From the NCBI GenBank assembly GCA_964405375.1, contig CAYONQ010000028.1, positions 1 through 29,225 on the forward strand: a stretch of 29,225 bases of DNA. The letters run 5' to 3'. Numbering within the stretch: position 1 is the first letter of the stretch; the number at the start of each line of letters is the position of its first letter. A program made the translations under genes and the position numbers. Positions 8,017 to 16,004 of this stretch are shown one piece after another. This DNA comes from CAYONQ01 sp964405375. GTDB lineage: Bacteria; Planctomycetota; Phycisphaerae; Sedimentisphaerales; Anaerobacaceae. The notes under the pieces were generated by a model. That model had not been told where the DNA came from and did no database searches. It saw only the letters and a program-made list of their open reading frames with translations.

Positions 8017-8933
8017 GTGTGAGTGAAGACGAGATAACGGACTGGTTCGCACGCCAGAGTAAATTAGATGCGGGGGATTTTCCTATCGGTATCGGGGACG
8101 ATATGGCTGAAATCCGATTAGGGGACGGCACAAAAGTTCTGGTTACGACGGATATGCTGTTAGAGGGTGTGCACTTCGACTTGCAGAAGGCCACTTTAAG
8201 ACAGGTTGGATACAAGGCGATGGCGGTCGGGCTTAGCGATTGTGCGGCGATGGCGACGATGCCCGTAGCTGCGGTTGCGGCCGTTGCGCTGCCAAAGCAT
8301 TTCGGTGAAGAAGAATTAAAGCAGCTTTATTGGGGGATTACGTCGGCGGGCGAGAAATTCGGCTGTGAGCTCGTGGGCGGCGATATTACGAGGTGGAGGG
8401 GAAAAGAACGGCTTGCAATAAACGTTGCGATGCTCAGCAGGAGTGCCGGCGGTAAACCCATAAAACGAGCGGGTGCGAAGGTCGGTGATTGTATCTGCGT
8501 TACAGGCACATTGGGCGGTGCGGGTTCGGGGAAACATCTGGCATTTGAGCCGAGGGTTAAAGAGGCGATAAAGATTGCTGCGAAGGTGAATGTGAATGCG
8601 ATGATTGATATAAGCGACGGGTTGAGCAGCGATTTGAATCGAATCTGCAGCCAGAGCAAGGCGGGGGCTGTTATAGAGGCGGAGCGGATACCGATATCGG
8701 ATGAAGCCAAAAGAGGCAAGGAGCCGTTAAGTGCGGCGTTAAACGACGGTGAGGATTTTGAGCTGCTTTTTACGCTCTGTAAAGAGGACTGCAAGACACT
8801 TACGCAACAATGGGACGGGGCAATACCAATAACGCAAATCGGCACAATTACCGACAGCGGCAAGATGCAGATAAAGACGGCGGACGGTCGGATTAGCGAT
8901 TTGGAGCCGAAAGGATATAACCACCTGAGGTAA
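8013..8933 (+). CDS. thiL: Thiamine-monophosphate kinase
   Basis: Phosphorylates thiamine monophosphate to thiamine diphosphate with ATP; a cytoplasmic enzyme of the AIR-synthase/PurM-like fold. The product is 306 residues, close to the usual length. It shows the diagnostic N-terminal 'GIGDDMAEI' and 'VTTDMLLEGVHF', the central 'GYKAMAVGLSDCAAM' and 'LVGGDITR', and the C-terminal 'MIDISDGLSSDLNRIC' and 'NDGEDFELLFTL' motifs, which carry the Mg/ATP-binding aspartates. It overlaps argH by four bases and is followed after about 40 bases by tsaE. The grouping argH-thiL-tsaE has no obvious pathway logic and looks like a housekeeping operon of convenience. Confidence 0.95.
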   Translation: MSVSEDEITDWFARQSKLDAGDFPIGIGDDMAEIRLGDGTKVLVTTDMLLEGVHFDLQKATLRQVGYKAMAVGLSDCAAMATMPVAAVAAVALPKHFGEEELKQLYWGITSAGEKFGCELVGGDITRWRGKERLAINVAMLSRSAGGKPIKRAGAKVGDCICVTGTLGGAGSGKHLAFEPRVKEAIKIAAKVNVNAMIDISDGLSSDLNRICSQSKAGAVIEAERIPISDEAKRGKEPLSAALNDGEDFELLFTLCKEDCKTLTQQWDGAIPITQIGTITDSGKMQIKTADGRISDLEPKGYNHLR

Positions 8934-8972
8934 ATGATTATTGATGAATGATAATTGATTATTGAGCTGGTT

Positions 8973-9425
8973 ATGGAGCTGGAAGTTGTTTCAAATTCGG
9001 CGGAGGAGACGATAGAAGTTGGTCAGAGGATTGGCTCGCAGTTAAAAGGGGGTGAAATTATAGCCGTTTGCGGGCCTTTGGGCAGCGGGAAAACACACCT
9101 TATCAAGGGGATTGCCGCCGGTAGCGGGGCAGAGGACAGCAGAAGTGTCAGCAGTCCTACGTTCGTTATAGTGAAAGAATATGCGGGACGAATCGACGTT
9201 TACCACATAGATGCTTACCGGATAAATTCGATTGAGGAGTTCGAGATGCTCGGCTTTGACGATTTTTGCTATCGGCAGTCGGCGGTCATGATTGAGTGGG
9301 CTGATAAAATCGAATCGGCTCTGGCCGGCATAGATTATATGCGGATAGAACTTTCTCACGCAGGACAGACGCAAAGGAGCATACGCATTGAGAATATGCC
9401 AGAATACATAGGGGGTAGCATTTAA
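8973..9425 (+). CDS. tsaE: tRNA threonylcarbamoyladenosine biosynthesis ATPase TsaE
   Basis: ATPase that works with TsaB and TsaD to make the t6A modification at position 37 of ANN-decoding tRNAs. I start it at ATG 8973 (150 residues); a TTG at 8955 in the same frame would add six residues but lies in a low-complexity ATGATAATTGATTATTGA stretch. Neither has a good ribosome site. Visible features: Walker A 'GPLGSGKT' (residues 34-41), 'SSPTFVIVKEY', 'VYHIDAYRI' (switch/Walker B-like), and 'VMIEWADKI', the usual TsaE 'IEWxE/D' motif. tsaB and tsaD are not in the window. It is the last gene of the argH-thiL-tsaE unit and converges on accA. Confidence 0.93.
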   Translation: MELEVVSNSAEETIEVGQRIGSQLKGGEIIAVCGPLGSGKTHLIKGIAAGSGAEDSRSVSSPTFVIVKEYAGRIDVYHIDAYRINSIEEFEMLGFDDFCYRQSAVMIEWADKIESALAGIDYMRIELSHAGQTQRSIRIENMPEYIGGSI

Positions 9426-9440
9426 GGAATAGGGTGAAGA

Positions 9441-9479
9441 GAATATCGAATGTCGAATATCGAACAAGGAATGTCGAAG
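9441..9479. repeat. Short direct repeats GAATRTCGAAT
   Basis: Behind tsaE a run of GAATATCGAA / TGTCGAATATCGAA / GGAATGTCGAA repeats fills most of the gap before convergent accA. It belongs to the general class of degenerate intergenic repeats in this window. No hairpin terminator is visible between the two convergent genes. Confidence 0.6.
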
Positions 9480-9556
9480 TAAAGAAAAACAAAAGACAGA
9501 CAACAGGCGAGGGACGAGTTAGTGCATAGTGGCGGTGACGGCTAAATAGGATTTTG

Positions 9557-10630
9557 TCAGACTTTTGCGGGGACGGGTCTTGCTTTAGCGGGGACGGTTT
9601 TTATTATCGGTTTTGCTTTCGGTCTGACACGATGGTTTATAGAAACGGTTCCTATGGAGCGCAACCTTTTGTATCTGTTCTCAAGTAGATTTTCAATCTT
9701 TGTGCGTTTGAGGTCTCTTAGTGTCTTAACAATATACGCCTCGACGTTATAAACGGTATCGTGGACGTTTCGGTGCGCTCCTCCGAGCGGTTCCGGAATA
9801 ATCGCATCAATCAGTCCGAGCTTATACAAATCGCCGCTGGTTAATTTGAGTGCCTCGGCGGCTTCGGGTGCCTGTGAGCCATCCCGCCAGAGTATTGCGG
9901 CGCATCCCTCGGGTGATATGACGGAATAATAAGCGAATTCGAGCATAGCGAAGCGGTCGCCCACACCGATGCCCAGAGCACCACCCGAACCGCCCTCACC
10001 GATACAGATGCAAATTATGGGCACGGCCAGTCGTGACATGCCTATAAGATTGGCTGCTATCGCCTGTGCCTGTCCGCGTTCTTCGGCACCGATACCGGGG
10101 TAGGCGCCCGGGGTATCAATGAGCGTAACGATGGGGATGCCATACTTTTCGGCGAATTTCATCTTGGCGAGGGCCTTTCGATATCCCTCGGGATTGGGGC
10201 AGCCGAAATTACAGGCAATCTTCTGCTTTGTGGTTCTTCCCTTGTTCTGGCCGACAATCAACACCTTTTCTCTTCCGACCTGGCCGAAGCCGGTTACGAT
10301 TGCCCTGTCGTCGCCGAAGCACCTATCGCCGTGCAGCTCGCGGAAATCCTTTACCATTAGGTCAAGATAATCAGGCAGCAGCGGTCTGCGTGGGTGGCGA
10401 GCGACCTGAACGGTCTGCCAGGCGGAGAGCTTCGAATAGCTTCGTTTTAGCTCTGTAACCTGCTCTTTCTGTAAGCGGCGAATCTCAGCAGAATAGTCAA
10501 TACCTTTGACGGAGCTCAGGCGGCGCAGCTCGTCCATCTGACGGTCGAGGTCGGCCACCTTCTGCTCAAAGTCCAGATAGTCACCATCACCAATTTTATT
10601 TCTGTTATTCGGCATCTCAATAGTGTCCAT
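9557..10630 (-). CDS. accA: Acetyl-CoA carboxylase carboxyltransferase subunit alpha
   Basis: Alpha subunit of the carboxyltransferase that, with AccD, moves the carboxyl group from carboxybiotin to acetyl-CoA to form malonyl-CoA for fatty-acid synthesis. 357 residues from ATG 10630; ATG 10615 is an alternative and neither has a strong ribosome site. The N-terminal helical part (20-75) has 'DFEQKVADLDRQMDELRRL' (coiled coil). The crotonase-like core shows 'RHPRRPLLPDYL', 'LHGDRCFGDDRAIVTGFG', 'GRTTKQKIACNFGCPNPEGY', 'TLIDTPGAYPGIGAEERGQ' and the oxyanion-hole region 'GEGGSGGALGIGVGDRFAML', then 'YSVISPEGCAAILW'. It is about 35 residues longer than the E. coli protein because of a basic Pro/Lys/Ala-rich tail (about 325-357, '...KAKPIIKTVPAKARPVPAKV'). 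accD is not nearby. Confidence 0.95.
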   Translation of the reverse strand: MDTIEMPNNRNKIGDGDYLDFEQKVADLDRQMDELRRLSSVKGIDYSAEIRRLQKEQVTELKRSYSKLSAWQTVQVARHPRRPLLPDYLDLMVKDFRELHGDRCFGDDRAIVTGFGQVGREKVLIVGQNKGRTTKQKIACNFGCPNPEGYRKALAKMKFAEKYGIPIVTLIDTPGAYPGIGAEERGQAQAIAANLIGMSRLAVPIICICIGEGGSGGALGIGVGDRFAMLEFAYYSVISPEGCAAILWRDGSQAPEAAEALKLTSGDLYKLGLIDAIIPEPLGGAHRNVHDTVYNVEAYIVKTLRDLKRTKIENLLENRYKRLRSIGTVSINHRVRPKAKPIIKTVPAKARPVPAKV

Positions 10631-10798
10631 TTTTGTCGTGTGCCCAAATCGCTACAATTTGCACACAACAGAAATACTCATAAAAAAAATCCTCGCCACC
10701 CAAAGTGGACGGGACGCTGTTTTTTTGCCGTCTCCGACGACTATTTCTTTCTGAGGTTGAAATGCTAACATTTTAACGGGATAAATCAAGGAAAAAAA

Positions 10799-10827
10799 TT
10801 GACAACGGGCGGGTTCTGCTATATTTT
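10799..10827 (+). promoter_or_regulatory. Promoter for tyrA-purL-purQ
   Basis: TTGACA (10799-10804), a perfect -35 box, is followed by TATTTT (10822-10827, 17-bp spacing) or TATATT (10820-10825, 15-bp spacing). Transcription would begin near 10834, about 37 bases before the TTG start. It lies in the divergent gap between accA and tyrA. Confidence 0.6.
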
Positions 10828-10870
10828 TTAGCGGCGTCTGTTTTGAGGGTATTTCTGTAAGGTCTTGATT

Positions 10871-11746
10871 TTGAGAGAGTTAAAGCAAATAACGGTCATA
10901 GGGCTGGGTCTTTTGGGCGGCTCGATAACTCTGGCGGTTTCGCGTGCTTTTTCCGGCGTAAAAACGGTAGGTTACACGCACCGCGCCAGCACCCGCCGAA
11001 AGGCGAGACAATTGGCGGTGGCAGAGGAAATCGCCGACTGTTTAACGGCAAGCGTAGCTTGCGCGGACCTAGTAATCCTGGCAACGCCTATATGCACGTT
11101 CGAGGAAATCTTCAGCCAAATTGCTGATGCGCTGCCGGTCGGCTGTATTGTTAGCGATGTCGGCTCGACGAAGGTCCTGCCGCACCGCTGGGCAGCCAAG
11201 CAACTTCCCAAAACGGTGCATTATGTCGGCTCTCATCCGATTGCAGGGTCGGAACAAAGGGGTGTTGAATTTGCGAGAGACGACTTGTTCGAGGGGACGG
11301 AGTGCATCCTGACAACGACAGAAAAGAGCAATCGCAAGGCGGTGCGGACGGTCAAAAAATTCTGGTCGAAGCTTGGCTGTGCCGTAAAGATAATGGGGCC
11401 GGTCGAGCACGATAGAGTCTTTGCGAATGTAAGTCACTTACCGCATATAACGGCGGCGGCGTTGATAAACGCCAGCGAGACGGAAGAGCTAAAATTCGCC
11501 GGCAAGGGTTTTATAGACACATCAAGAATAGCATCGGGGCCGGCTAACGTCTGGGCTGACATACTTGTCACAAATGCAGACAACGCCACTAAAGGCATCG
11601 ATAAAATTACAACTGAGTTAGCGAAGCTCAAGAAGGCAATCAAAAGCGGTGACAAAAAGCAGATTGAAAGGCTGCTCGAGAAGGCAAGAAGCAAACGGGC
11701 AAAGTTAATAGGGCATAAAATCAGAAAGAAGGAATTGTTATCGTGA
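10871..11746 (+). CDS. tyrA: Prephenate (or arogenate) dehydrogenase
   Basis: NAD(P)-dependent oxidative decarboxylation of prephenate to 4-hydroxyphenylpyruvate in tyrosine synthesis. No ATG start is available. Two TTG codons lie at 10865 and 10871; the second has AAGG (10859-10862) at eight bases and is preferred, giving 291 residues (MRELKQITVIGLG...). The Rossmann motif GLGLLGGS is at residues 11-18, then 'VILATPI', 'VSDVGSTK', the family signature 'HPIAGSEQRGVEFA..DLFEG', and the C-terminal helical 'DRVFANVSHLPHITAAALIN' and 'GFIDTSRIASGPANVWADI'. There is no ACT domain and no chorismate-mutase fusion. Its stop overlaps the GTG start of purL (GTGA), so the two are translationally coupled, an unusual partnership. 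Whether it prefers prephenate or arogenate cannot be told from sequence. Confidence 0.92.
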   Translation: MRELKQITVIGLGLLGGSITLAVSRAFSGVKTVGYTHRASTRRKARQLAVAEEIADCLTASVACADLVILATPICTFEEIFSQIADALPVGCIVSDVGSTKVLPHRWAAKQLPKTVHYVGSHPIAGSEQRGVEFARDDLFEGTECILTTTEKSNRKAVRTVKKFWSKLGCAVKIMGPVEHDRVFANVSHLPHITAAALINASETEELKFAGKGFIDTSRIASGPANVWADILVTNADNATKGIDKITTELAKLKKAIKSGDKKQIERLLEKARSKRAKLIGHKIRKKELLS

Positions 11747-14625
11747 GGCAGTGGCGATTCGAGGTCTTTAACCGGGCCGGGTTTGCCGACGTTCACGGCA
11801 ACAGCGTGCTGGAAGAGATAAAAGAGCTTGGCATCGGTTCGGTGGAGGCGGTACAGTTTGCCAAGGTATTTTTGATTGAGGCCGATTTCGATAAGCAATT
11901 TGCCGAGCGAGTGGCTAAAGAGCTTCTGAGCGACCCTGTGTGCGAAGAATACTATACAGGCAGAAGCGGAGCGCCTGCGGGTCTGGCGAAGGCGACGCTA
12001 ATCGAGGTGCATTTGAAAAGCGGGGTAACCGACCCTGTGGCCGAGTCGGTAACGGCTGCAATAGCTGATATGGGTGTGAAGGTAAGCAATGTCCGGACGG
12101 CACGAAAATATATTATATTGGGCGATATTAAGCCGGGCCAGAGTGAAACCATCGCAAAGAAAATCATGGCAAACGACTGTATCGAGGACTGCGTTATCGG
12201 CAACGAGGCCGAGCCGCCAAGCCCGCATCTGAAGCCATACAAACTTCAGATAGCACACTGTCCTATACGGGTGCTCGACGATGAGGGGCTTAAAAAATTG
12301 AGCAAAGAAAGGGACCTGTTCCTGAATTTGGTCGAGATGCAGACCATTCAAAAATACTACGAGCAGTTGGCTAAAGAGCCGACCGACGTCGAACTCGAGG
12401 CAATTGCACAGACGTGGAGCGAACACTGCGTTCATAAAACGCTTAAAAGCTCGGTCGATATGACAATCGACGGCGAGCAGTTGCACTTCGACAATCTTTT
12501 AAAAGAGACCGTTTTCAAGGCGACCAAAGAACTTAATAAGAGCTGGTGTATATCGGTATTCGTCGATAATTCGGGGGTGGTGGAATTCGACGAGGAAACG
12601 GCGGTCTGCTTCAAGGTCGAGACGCACAACCATCCATCAGCACTTGACCCTTACGGAGGGTCTGCGACGGGGATTGGAGGTGTGATTCGCGACCCGATGG
12701 CGACCGGATTAGGCGCAAGACCCATCGCCAACACGGACATATTCTGCTTCGGCGAGCCGGACAAGAAACTCGAAGATATTCCAAAAGGTGTTCTGCATCC
12801 GAGAAGGATTATGAAGGGCGTTGTGGCGGGCGTTCGCGACTACGGCAACAGGATGGGGATACCAACGGTCAACGGTGCAATCTATTTCGATGACAGGTAT
12901 CTGGGTAATCCGTTAGTGTATTGCGGCAATATCGGGCTGATAGACAGCAATAAATGCTTCGATAACCCGCAGGTGGGGAATCTGGTTATCGTGGTCGGCG
13001 GCAGGACGGGCCGGGACGGGATACACGGGGCAACGTTTTCCTCGGGGCAGATGACGCACGAGCACGAGACCATCTTCTCGCACGCTGTGCAAATCGGCAA
13101 TCCGATAACAGAAAAGAAGACGCTCGACGTATTAGTTGCGGCAAACGAGGCGGGGCTTTACGAGGCAATCGCCGACTGCGGGGCAGGCGGGCTTAGCGGC
13201 GCGGTGGGCGAGATGGGTAAAGAACTCGGCGTGGAAATCGACTTGGAGAAGGTGCCGCTCAAATATGCGGGGCTTAACTATACGGAAATCTGGATTAGCG
13301 AGGCACAGGAAAGAATGGTGGTGGCTGTCAGGCCGGAAAATCTGGAGGCGATAAAGAGGATTTTCGACGGCGAGAATGTCGAATCAACGGTGATAGGGCG
13401 ATTCACCGGTGATAAGAAGCTGACGCTTCGATACGACGGCGAGGAGGTGGCAAAGCTCGATATGGAGTTTCTGCACGACGGGCTGCCGAGATACTCGCGG
13501 AAGGCGGTGTGGCAAAACCAACAACTTAGCGAGCCGAGCATAGCCGAGAAAGATAATTACAACGATGAGCTTTTGCGGATTCTCTCCTGTTATAACGTTG
13601 CCAGCAAGGAGTGGGTAATCCGTCAATACGACCATGAGGTACAGGGCGGGTCGGTTGTCAAGCCGTTGGTGGGTGTAAATAATGACGGGCCCGGTGACGG
13701 GGCGGTGATAAGGCCTAAGTTCGATTCGGACAGAGGTGTTGCAATTAGCTGCGGGATGAACCCGATGTACGGCGATATCGACCCGTACTGGATGGCGCTG
13801 GCGGGGATAGAGGAGGCGATACGGAACATAGTTTGCGTCGGCGGTCGATTCGACAGGATTGCGCTGTTAGACAACTTCTGCTGGGGTGATTGCACGAGGC
13901 CGGAGACGTTGGGGCCGTTAGTGCGGGCGGCGCAGGCGTGTTATGACGGGGCGATGGCGTTCGAGGCGCCGTTTATCTCCGGTAAGGATTCGCTCAATAA
14001 TGAGTTTGCCTGCGAGGACGGGACGACAATCTCGATACCATCGACACTACTTATAAGCGCAATATCGCCGGTTGATGACGTGAATAAGTGCGTAACAATG
14101 GACGTTAAAAAGGCGGGCAACATATTATTCATAGTGGGCGAGACGAAAAATGAATTGGGCGGTTCGCACTATTATAAAATCCACGAACAGCTCGGTGCGA
14201 ATGTTCCAAGATTAGAGCTTGAAACAGCACCTGAGATTGCCAAAAAGATTTCGGCTGCGATAGCGGACGGTCTTATCGTTAGCTGTCACGACTGCTCGGA
14301 GGGTGGTTTGGCGGTGGCACTGGCGGAGATGGGGTTTGCAGGCGGATTGGGGATAGAGGCGGATTTGCGCGGGCTGCCGAAGGCCAATGACTGCCGACGA
14401 GCTGATGCGCAATTGTTCAGCGAGTCTAATTCTCGTTATATCGTAGATGTTCAGCCGGAAAATTATGATGCCTTTGCGAAGATGATGCTGAATTTACCCT
14501 TCGGACAAATCGGTAAAGTAACGGAGGAAAAGACATTAGTTATAAAAGCAGAAGACGGCCAAAAGGTAATCGAAGCGGATTTGGATTCATTGAAACGGGC
14601 ATGGCAGGAGCCGCTTGATTGGTAA
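11743..14625 (+). CDS. purL: FGAM synthase: two PurS-like domains fused to PurL
   Basis: Converts formylglycinamide ribotide, ATP and glutamine-derived ammonia to formylglycinamidine ribotide (purine step 4); PurQ supplies the ammonia. 960 residues from a GTG that overlaps the tyrA stop. Residues ~4-72 and ~85-153 each look like a PurS fold: the second has 'IEVHLKSGVTDPVAESVTAAI' (split by function, not quoted further) and 'VSNVRTARKYIIL'. Then the small-type PurL synthetase begins near 190, with 'IAQTWSEHCVHKT' (about 221-233), 'KVETHNHPSALDPYGGSATG', 'GGIRD'-like 'GVIRDPMATG', 'GGRTGRDGIHGATFSS', 'SEAQERMVVAV', 'GMNPMYGDIDPYWMA' and 'SCHDCSEGGLAVALAEM'. It lacks the C-terminal glutaminase of the 1300-residue proteobacterial form; that activity is encoded by purQ next door. 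The protein is thus intermediate between the PurS/Q/L complex and the single-chain enzyme. Confidence 0.94.
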   Translation: MRQWRFEVFNRAGFADVHGNSVLEEIKELGIGSVEAVQFAKVFLIEADFDKQFAERVAKELLSDPVCEEYYTGRSGAPAGLAKATLIEVHLKSGVTDPVAESVTAAIADMGVKVSNVRTARKYIILGDIKPGQSETIAKKIMANDCIEDCVIGNEAEPPSPHLKPYKLQIAHCPIRVLDDEGLKKLSKERDLFLNLVEMQTIQKYYEQLAKEPTDVELEAIAQTWSEHCVHKTLKSSVDMTIDGEQLHFDNLLKETVFKATKELNKSWCISVFVDNSGVVEFDEETAVCFKVETHNHPSALDPYGGSATGIGGVIRDPMATGLGARPIANTDIFCFGEPDKKLEDIPKGVLHPRRIMKGVVAGVRDYGNRMGIPTVNGAIYFDDRYLGNPLVYCGNIGLIDSNKCFDNPQVGNLVIVVGGRTGRDGIHGATFSSGQMTHEHETIFSHAVQIGNPITEKKTLDVLVAANEAGLYEAIADCGAGGLSGAVGEMGKELGVEIDLEKVPLKYAGLNYTEIWISEAQERMVVAVRPENLEAIKRIFDGENVESTVIGRFTGDKKLTLRYDGEEVAKLDMEFLHDGLPRYSRKAVWQNQQLSEPSIAEKDNYNDELLRILSCYNVASKEWVIRQYDHEVQGGSVVKPLVGVNNDGPGDGAVIRPKFDSDRGVAISCGMNPMYGDIDPYWMALAGIEEAIRNIVCVGGRFDRIALLDNFCWGDCTRPETLGPLVRAAQACYDGAMAFEAPFISGKDSLNNEFACEDGTTISIPSTLLISAISPVDDVNKCVTMDVKKAGNILFIVGETKNELGGSHYYKIHEQLGANVPRLELETAPEIAKKISAAIADGLIVSCHDCSEGGLAVALAEMGFAGGLGIEADLRGLPKANDCRRADAQLFSESNSRYIVDVQPENYDAFAKMMLNLPFGQIGKVTEEKTLVIKAEDGQKVIEADLDSLKRAWQEPLDW

Positions 14626-14630
14626 TTATA

Positions 14631-14662
14631 GTTTTGAGTTTTGAGTGTTAAGTTCTGAGTTG
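14631..14662. repeat. Low-complexity direct repeats between purL and purQ
   Basis: GTTTTGAGTTTTGAGTGTTAAG and following are imperfect repeats of TTTTGAG/TTCTGAG, another of the degenerate intergenic repeat types. They fill the short gap between purL and the hairpin repeat in front of purQ. Confidence 0.55.
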
Positions 14663-14673
14663 AAAGAAGGGAT

Positions 14674-14699
14674 GGATTCCTGCTTCCGCAGGAATGACA
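14674..14699. repeat. Hairpin repeat, dRS3-like, copy 1 (upstream of purQ)
   Basis: Arms ATTCCTGC and GCAGGAAT around a TTCC loop, bounded by GG on the left and GACA on the right. The second copy is at 26026-26051 before hisF; the two differ at three positions, and two of these are compensatory (T-A pair to C-G pair). The repeat resembles in plan the neisserial dRS3 element (ATTCCC-N8-GGGAAT). Its right end contains an ATG that opens the purQ frame five codons early. Confidence 0.75.
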
Positions 14700-14708
14700 A
14701 GAAAGAAA

Positions 14709-15590
14709 ATGGTGCAGGTTAGAGCGATAGTGTTGCGGGCGGCGGGGATAAACTGCGATATGGAGACGGAGCACGCGCTTGAATTAGCGGGTGCAGAGGC
14801 AGAGCGGGTGCATATAAACCGGCTGATTGAGGACAAGGGACTGCTCGATGAATTTCAGATAATCGTATTTCCGGGGGGGTTTAGCTACGGCGACGACGTT
14901 GCGGCGGGTAAAATTTTAGCAAATCAAATCATACACCATTTCTACGAGCCGATACGAAAATTTATCGATGACGGCAAATTGGTATTAGGGATATGCAACG
15001 GCTTTCAGGTTTTGGTTAAGACGGGGATTCTGCCGGGGTTTGCCACAGAGGACACAGAGAACACAGAGAATAATTTTATTTTGGCCACAGGGAACACAGA
15101 GATAAACAAAAAAGACTCAAGACAAAAGACTGCAGACCAAAGACCAGCGACTAATCTGGTTACTATAACCTATAACGACAGCGGGAAATTCGAGGATAGA
15201 TGGGTGTATTTGGCCCCACAGACGGACAGGTGCATATTCATTGAGCCGGGCAGGCCGCAAATATATCTGCCGATTGCGCACGGGGAGGGCAAAGTCGTTA
15301 CCAAAGATGAGCCAACATTAGAAAGATTGCAAGAGAAGGGACACATTGCGTTCAAATATGTGGATGAAGATGGCAACGAAGGCCCCTACCCAATAAACCC
15401 CAATGGGTCGGTGGATTCGATAGCGGGGTTGACGGATGCTACCGGCAGAGTATTGGGGCTTATGCCACATCCGGAAAGGCACGTTCGGCATACCCAACAT
15501 CCACGCTGGACACGACTTAAAGGCAAAAATGACGCAGACGGAATGACAATTTTTAACAACGCGGTCAAATACATACAGGAAAACTTTTAA
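14709..15590 (+). CDS. purQ: FGAM synthase glutaminase subunit PurQ with repeat-derived insert
   Basis: Class I glutamine amidotransferase that feeds ammonia to PurL. I start it at ATG 14709 (MVQVRAIVLRAAGINCD), because the ATG at 14694 belongs to the hairpin repeat; this gives 293 residues. Visible: 'VFPGGFSYGDDVAAG', nucleophile C96 in 'GICNGFQ', catalytic H254 and E256 in 'MPHPERH', and 'TYNDSGKFEDRWVYL'. Residues ~111-148 (15039-15152) are an in-frame insert rich in Thr/Glu/Asn/Lys ('ATEDTENTENNF...NKKDSRQKTADQRPAT') between 'LPG' and 'NLVTITYNDSG', where normal PurQ proteins have only a short link. Its DNA consists of two GCCACAG..ACACAGAG units plus an AAGACTCAAGAC-type unit. The last 17 codons and the stop are repeated at 16455-16505. 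Confidence 0.94.
   Translation: MVQVRAIVLRAAGINCDMETEHALELAGAEAERVHINRLIEDKGLLDEFQIIVFPGGFSYGDDVAAGKILANQIIHHFYEPIRKFIDDGKLVLGICNGFQVLVKTGILPGFATEDTENTENNFILATGNTEINKKDSRQKTADQRPATNLVTITYNDSGKFEDRWVYLAPQTDRCIFIEPGRPQIYLPIAHGEGKVVTKDEPTLERLQEKGHIAFKYVDEDGNEGPYPINPNGSVDSIAGLTDATGRVLGLMPHPERHVRHTQHPRWTRLKGKNDADGMTIFNNAVKYIQENF
15039..15152 (+). repeat. Repeat-derived in-frame insert inside purQ
   Basis: 114 bases (38 codons). It contains GCCACAGAGGACACAGAG (from about 15043) and a second related unit GGCCACAGGGAACACAGAG (from about 15083), then a GACTCAAGACAAAAGACTGC stretch related to the intergenic tract at 2937-3010. A further relative of the first unit, AGAGGCACACAGAGATACGG, lies in the hisH-hisF gap (25999-26018). 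Confidence 0.75.
15540..15590 (+). repeat. Direct repeat, left copy (purQ 3' end)
   Basis: 51 bases from the codon for Gly278 of purQ to its TAA stop. It matches 16455-16505 at 50 of 51 positions; the single difference (15554 T versus 16469 C) is TTT/TTC, silent. The three codons upstream (Asp-Ala-Asp) also match in amino acid and differ only at third positions. Lysine two codons further up matches as well (AAA/AAG). The two copies are 915 bp apart. Confidence 0.92.
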
Positions 15591-15658
15591 GCCTGAAGTT
15601 CGAACGGCCGAATAAATGTCGATTTTTAAGATTTTCTCTGGCCTTTCAATTCGTTTAT

Positions 15659-15744
15659 GTTAACCTTTATTAAGCGGTTAACACAGGTTAACAATTCCTT
15701 CAAGGTTAAAATTATGGTAATTTACATAATTCAAAGAGGTTAGC
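15659..15744 (+). promoter_or_regulatory. Probable operator region of the HTH-Doc pair (GGTTAAC repeats)
   Basis: GGTTAAC or close variants occur at 15659-15665 (GTTAACC), 15676-15682, 15686-15692, 15704-15710 (GGTTAAA) and 15738-15744 (GGTTAGC). The two central copies are exactly 10 bp apart, one DNA turn, and GTTAAC is itself a palindrome. The array ends at the ribosome site of the helix-turn-helix gene, as expected for autoregulation by its product. A weak -10-like TACATA/CATAAT lies at 15723-15730. Confidence 0.5.
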
Positions 15745-15746
15745 AT

Positions 15747-16004
15747 ATGAAGAACGGCAAATATCTTACTATACCGCAGGCGGCCAGGATTCTGGGGGTA
15801 AGCAGGACTGCTGTTTATAAAAAGGTCAAGAAAGGACAAATAAAGGCCATCAGAATCGGCAGAAATTTTGCCATTCCCAAAAGTTCTATAATAAACACGC
15901 TCGGTAAGGATTTGACCGGTCCCGCCAAAAAGCAAATAGAGGCCGCTGTAAGAAAAACCGTCAAAGAATACGGCCAACTGCTAAAACTTCTGGGCGGTGA
16001 ATGA
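15747..16004 (+). CDS. Helix-turn-helix protein, probable antitoxin of Doc
   Basis: 85 residues, ATG with AGAGG seven to eight bases upstream. Residues 6-50 form a MerR/excisionase-type winged helix-turn-helix: 'YLTIPQAARILGVSRTAVYK' then 'KKGQIKAIRIGRNFAIPKSS', the standard order of helices and wing. The remaining 35 residues form a charged helical tail ('GPAKKQIEAAVRKTVKEYGQ') that could bind the toxin. It overlaps the doc start by four bases (ATGATGA). By position and design it is the antitoxin and autorepressor of the pair; the classical Doc partner is Phd, so this is a non-Phd antitoxin. It could instead be a true excisionase-like factor of a mobile element, given the flanking direct repeats. 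Confidence 0.82.
   Translation: MKNGKYLTIPQAARILGVSRTAVYKKVKKGQIKAIRIGRNFAIPKSSIINTLGKDLTGPAKKQIEAAVRKTVKEYGQLLKLLGGE

Noticed and set aside
14694..14708. Earlier ATG for purQ
   Set aside because: The ATG is the tail of the hairpin repeat; the conserved protein begins at 14709.
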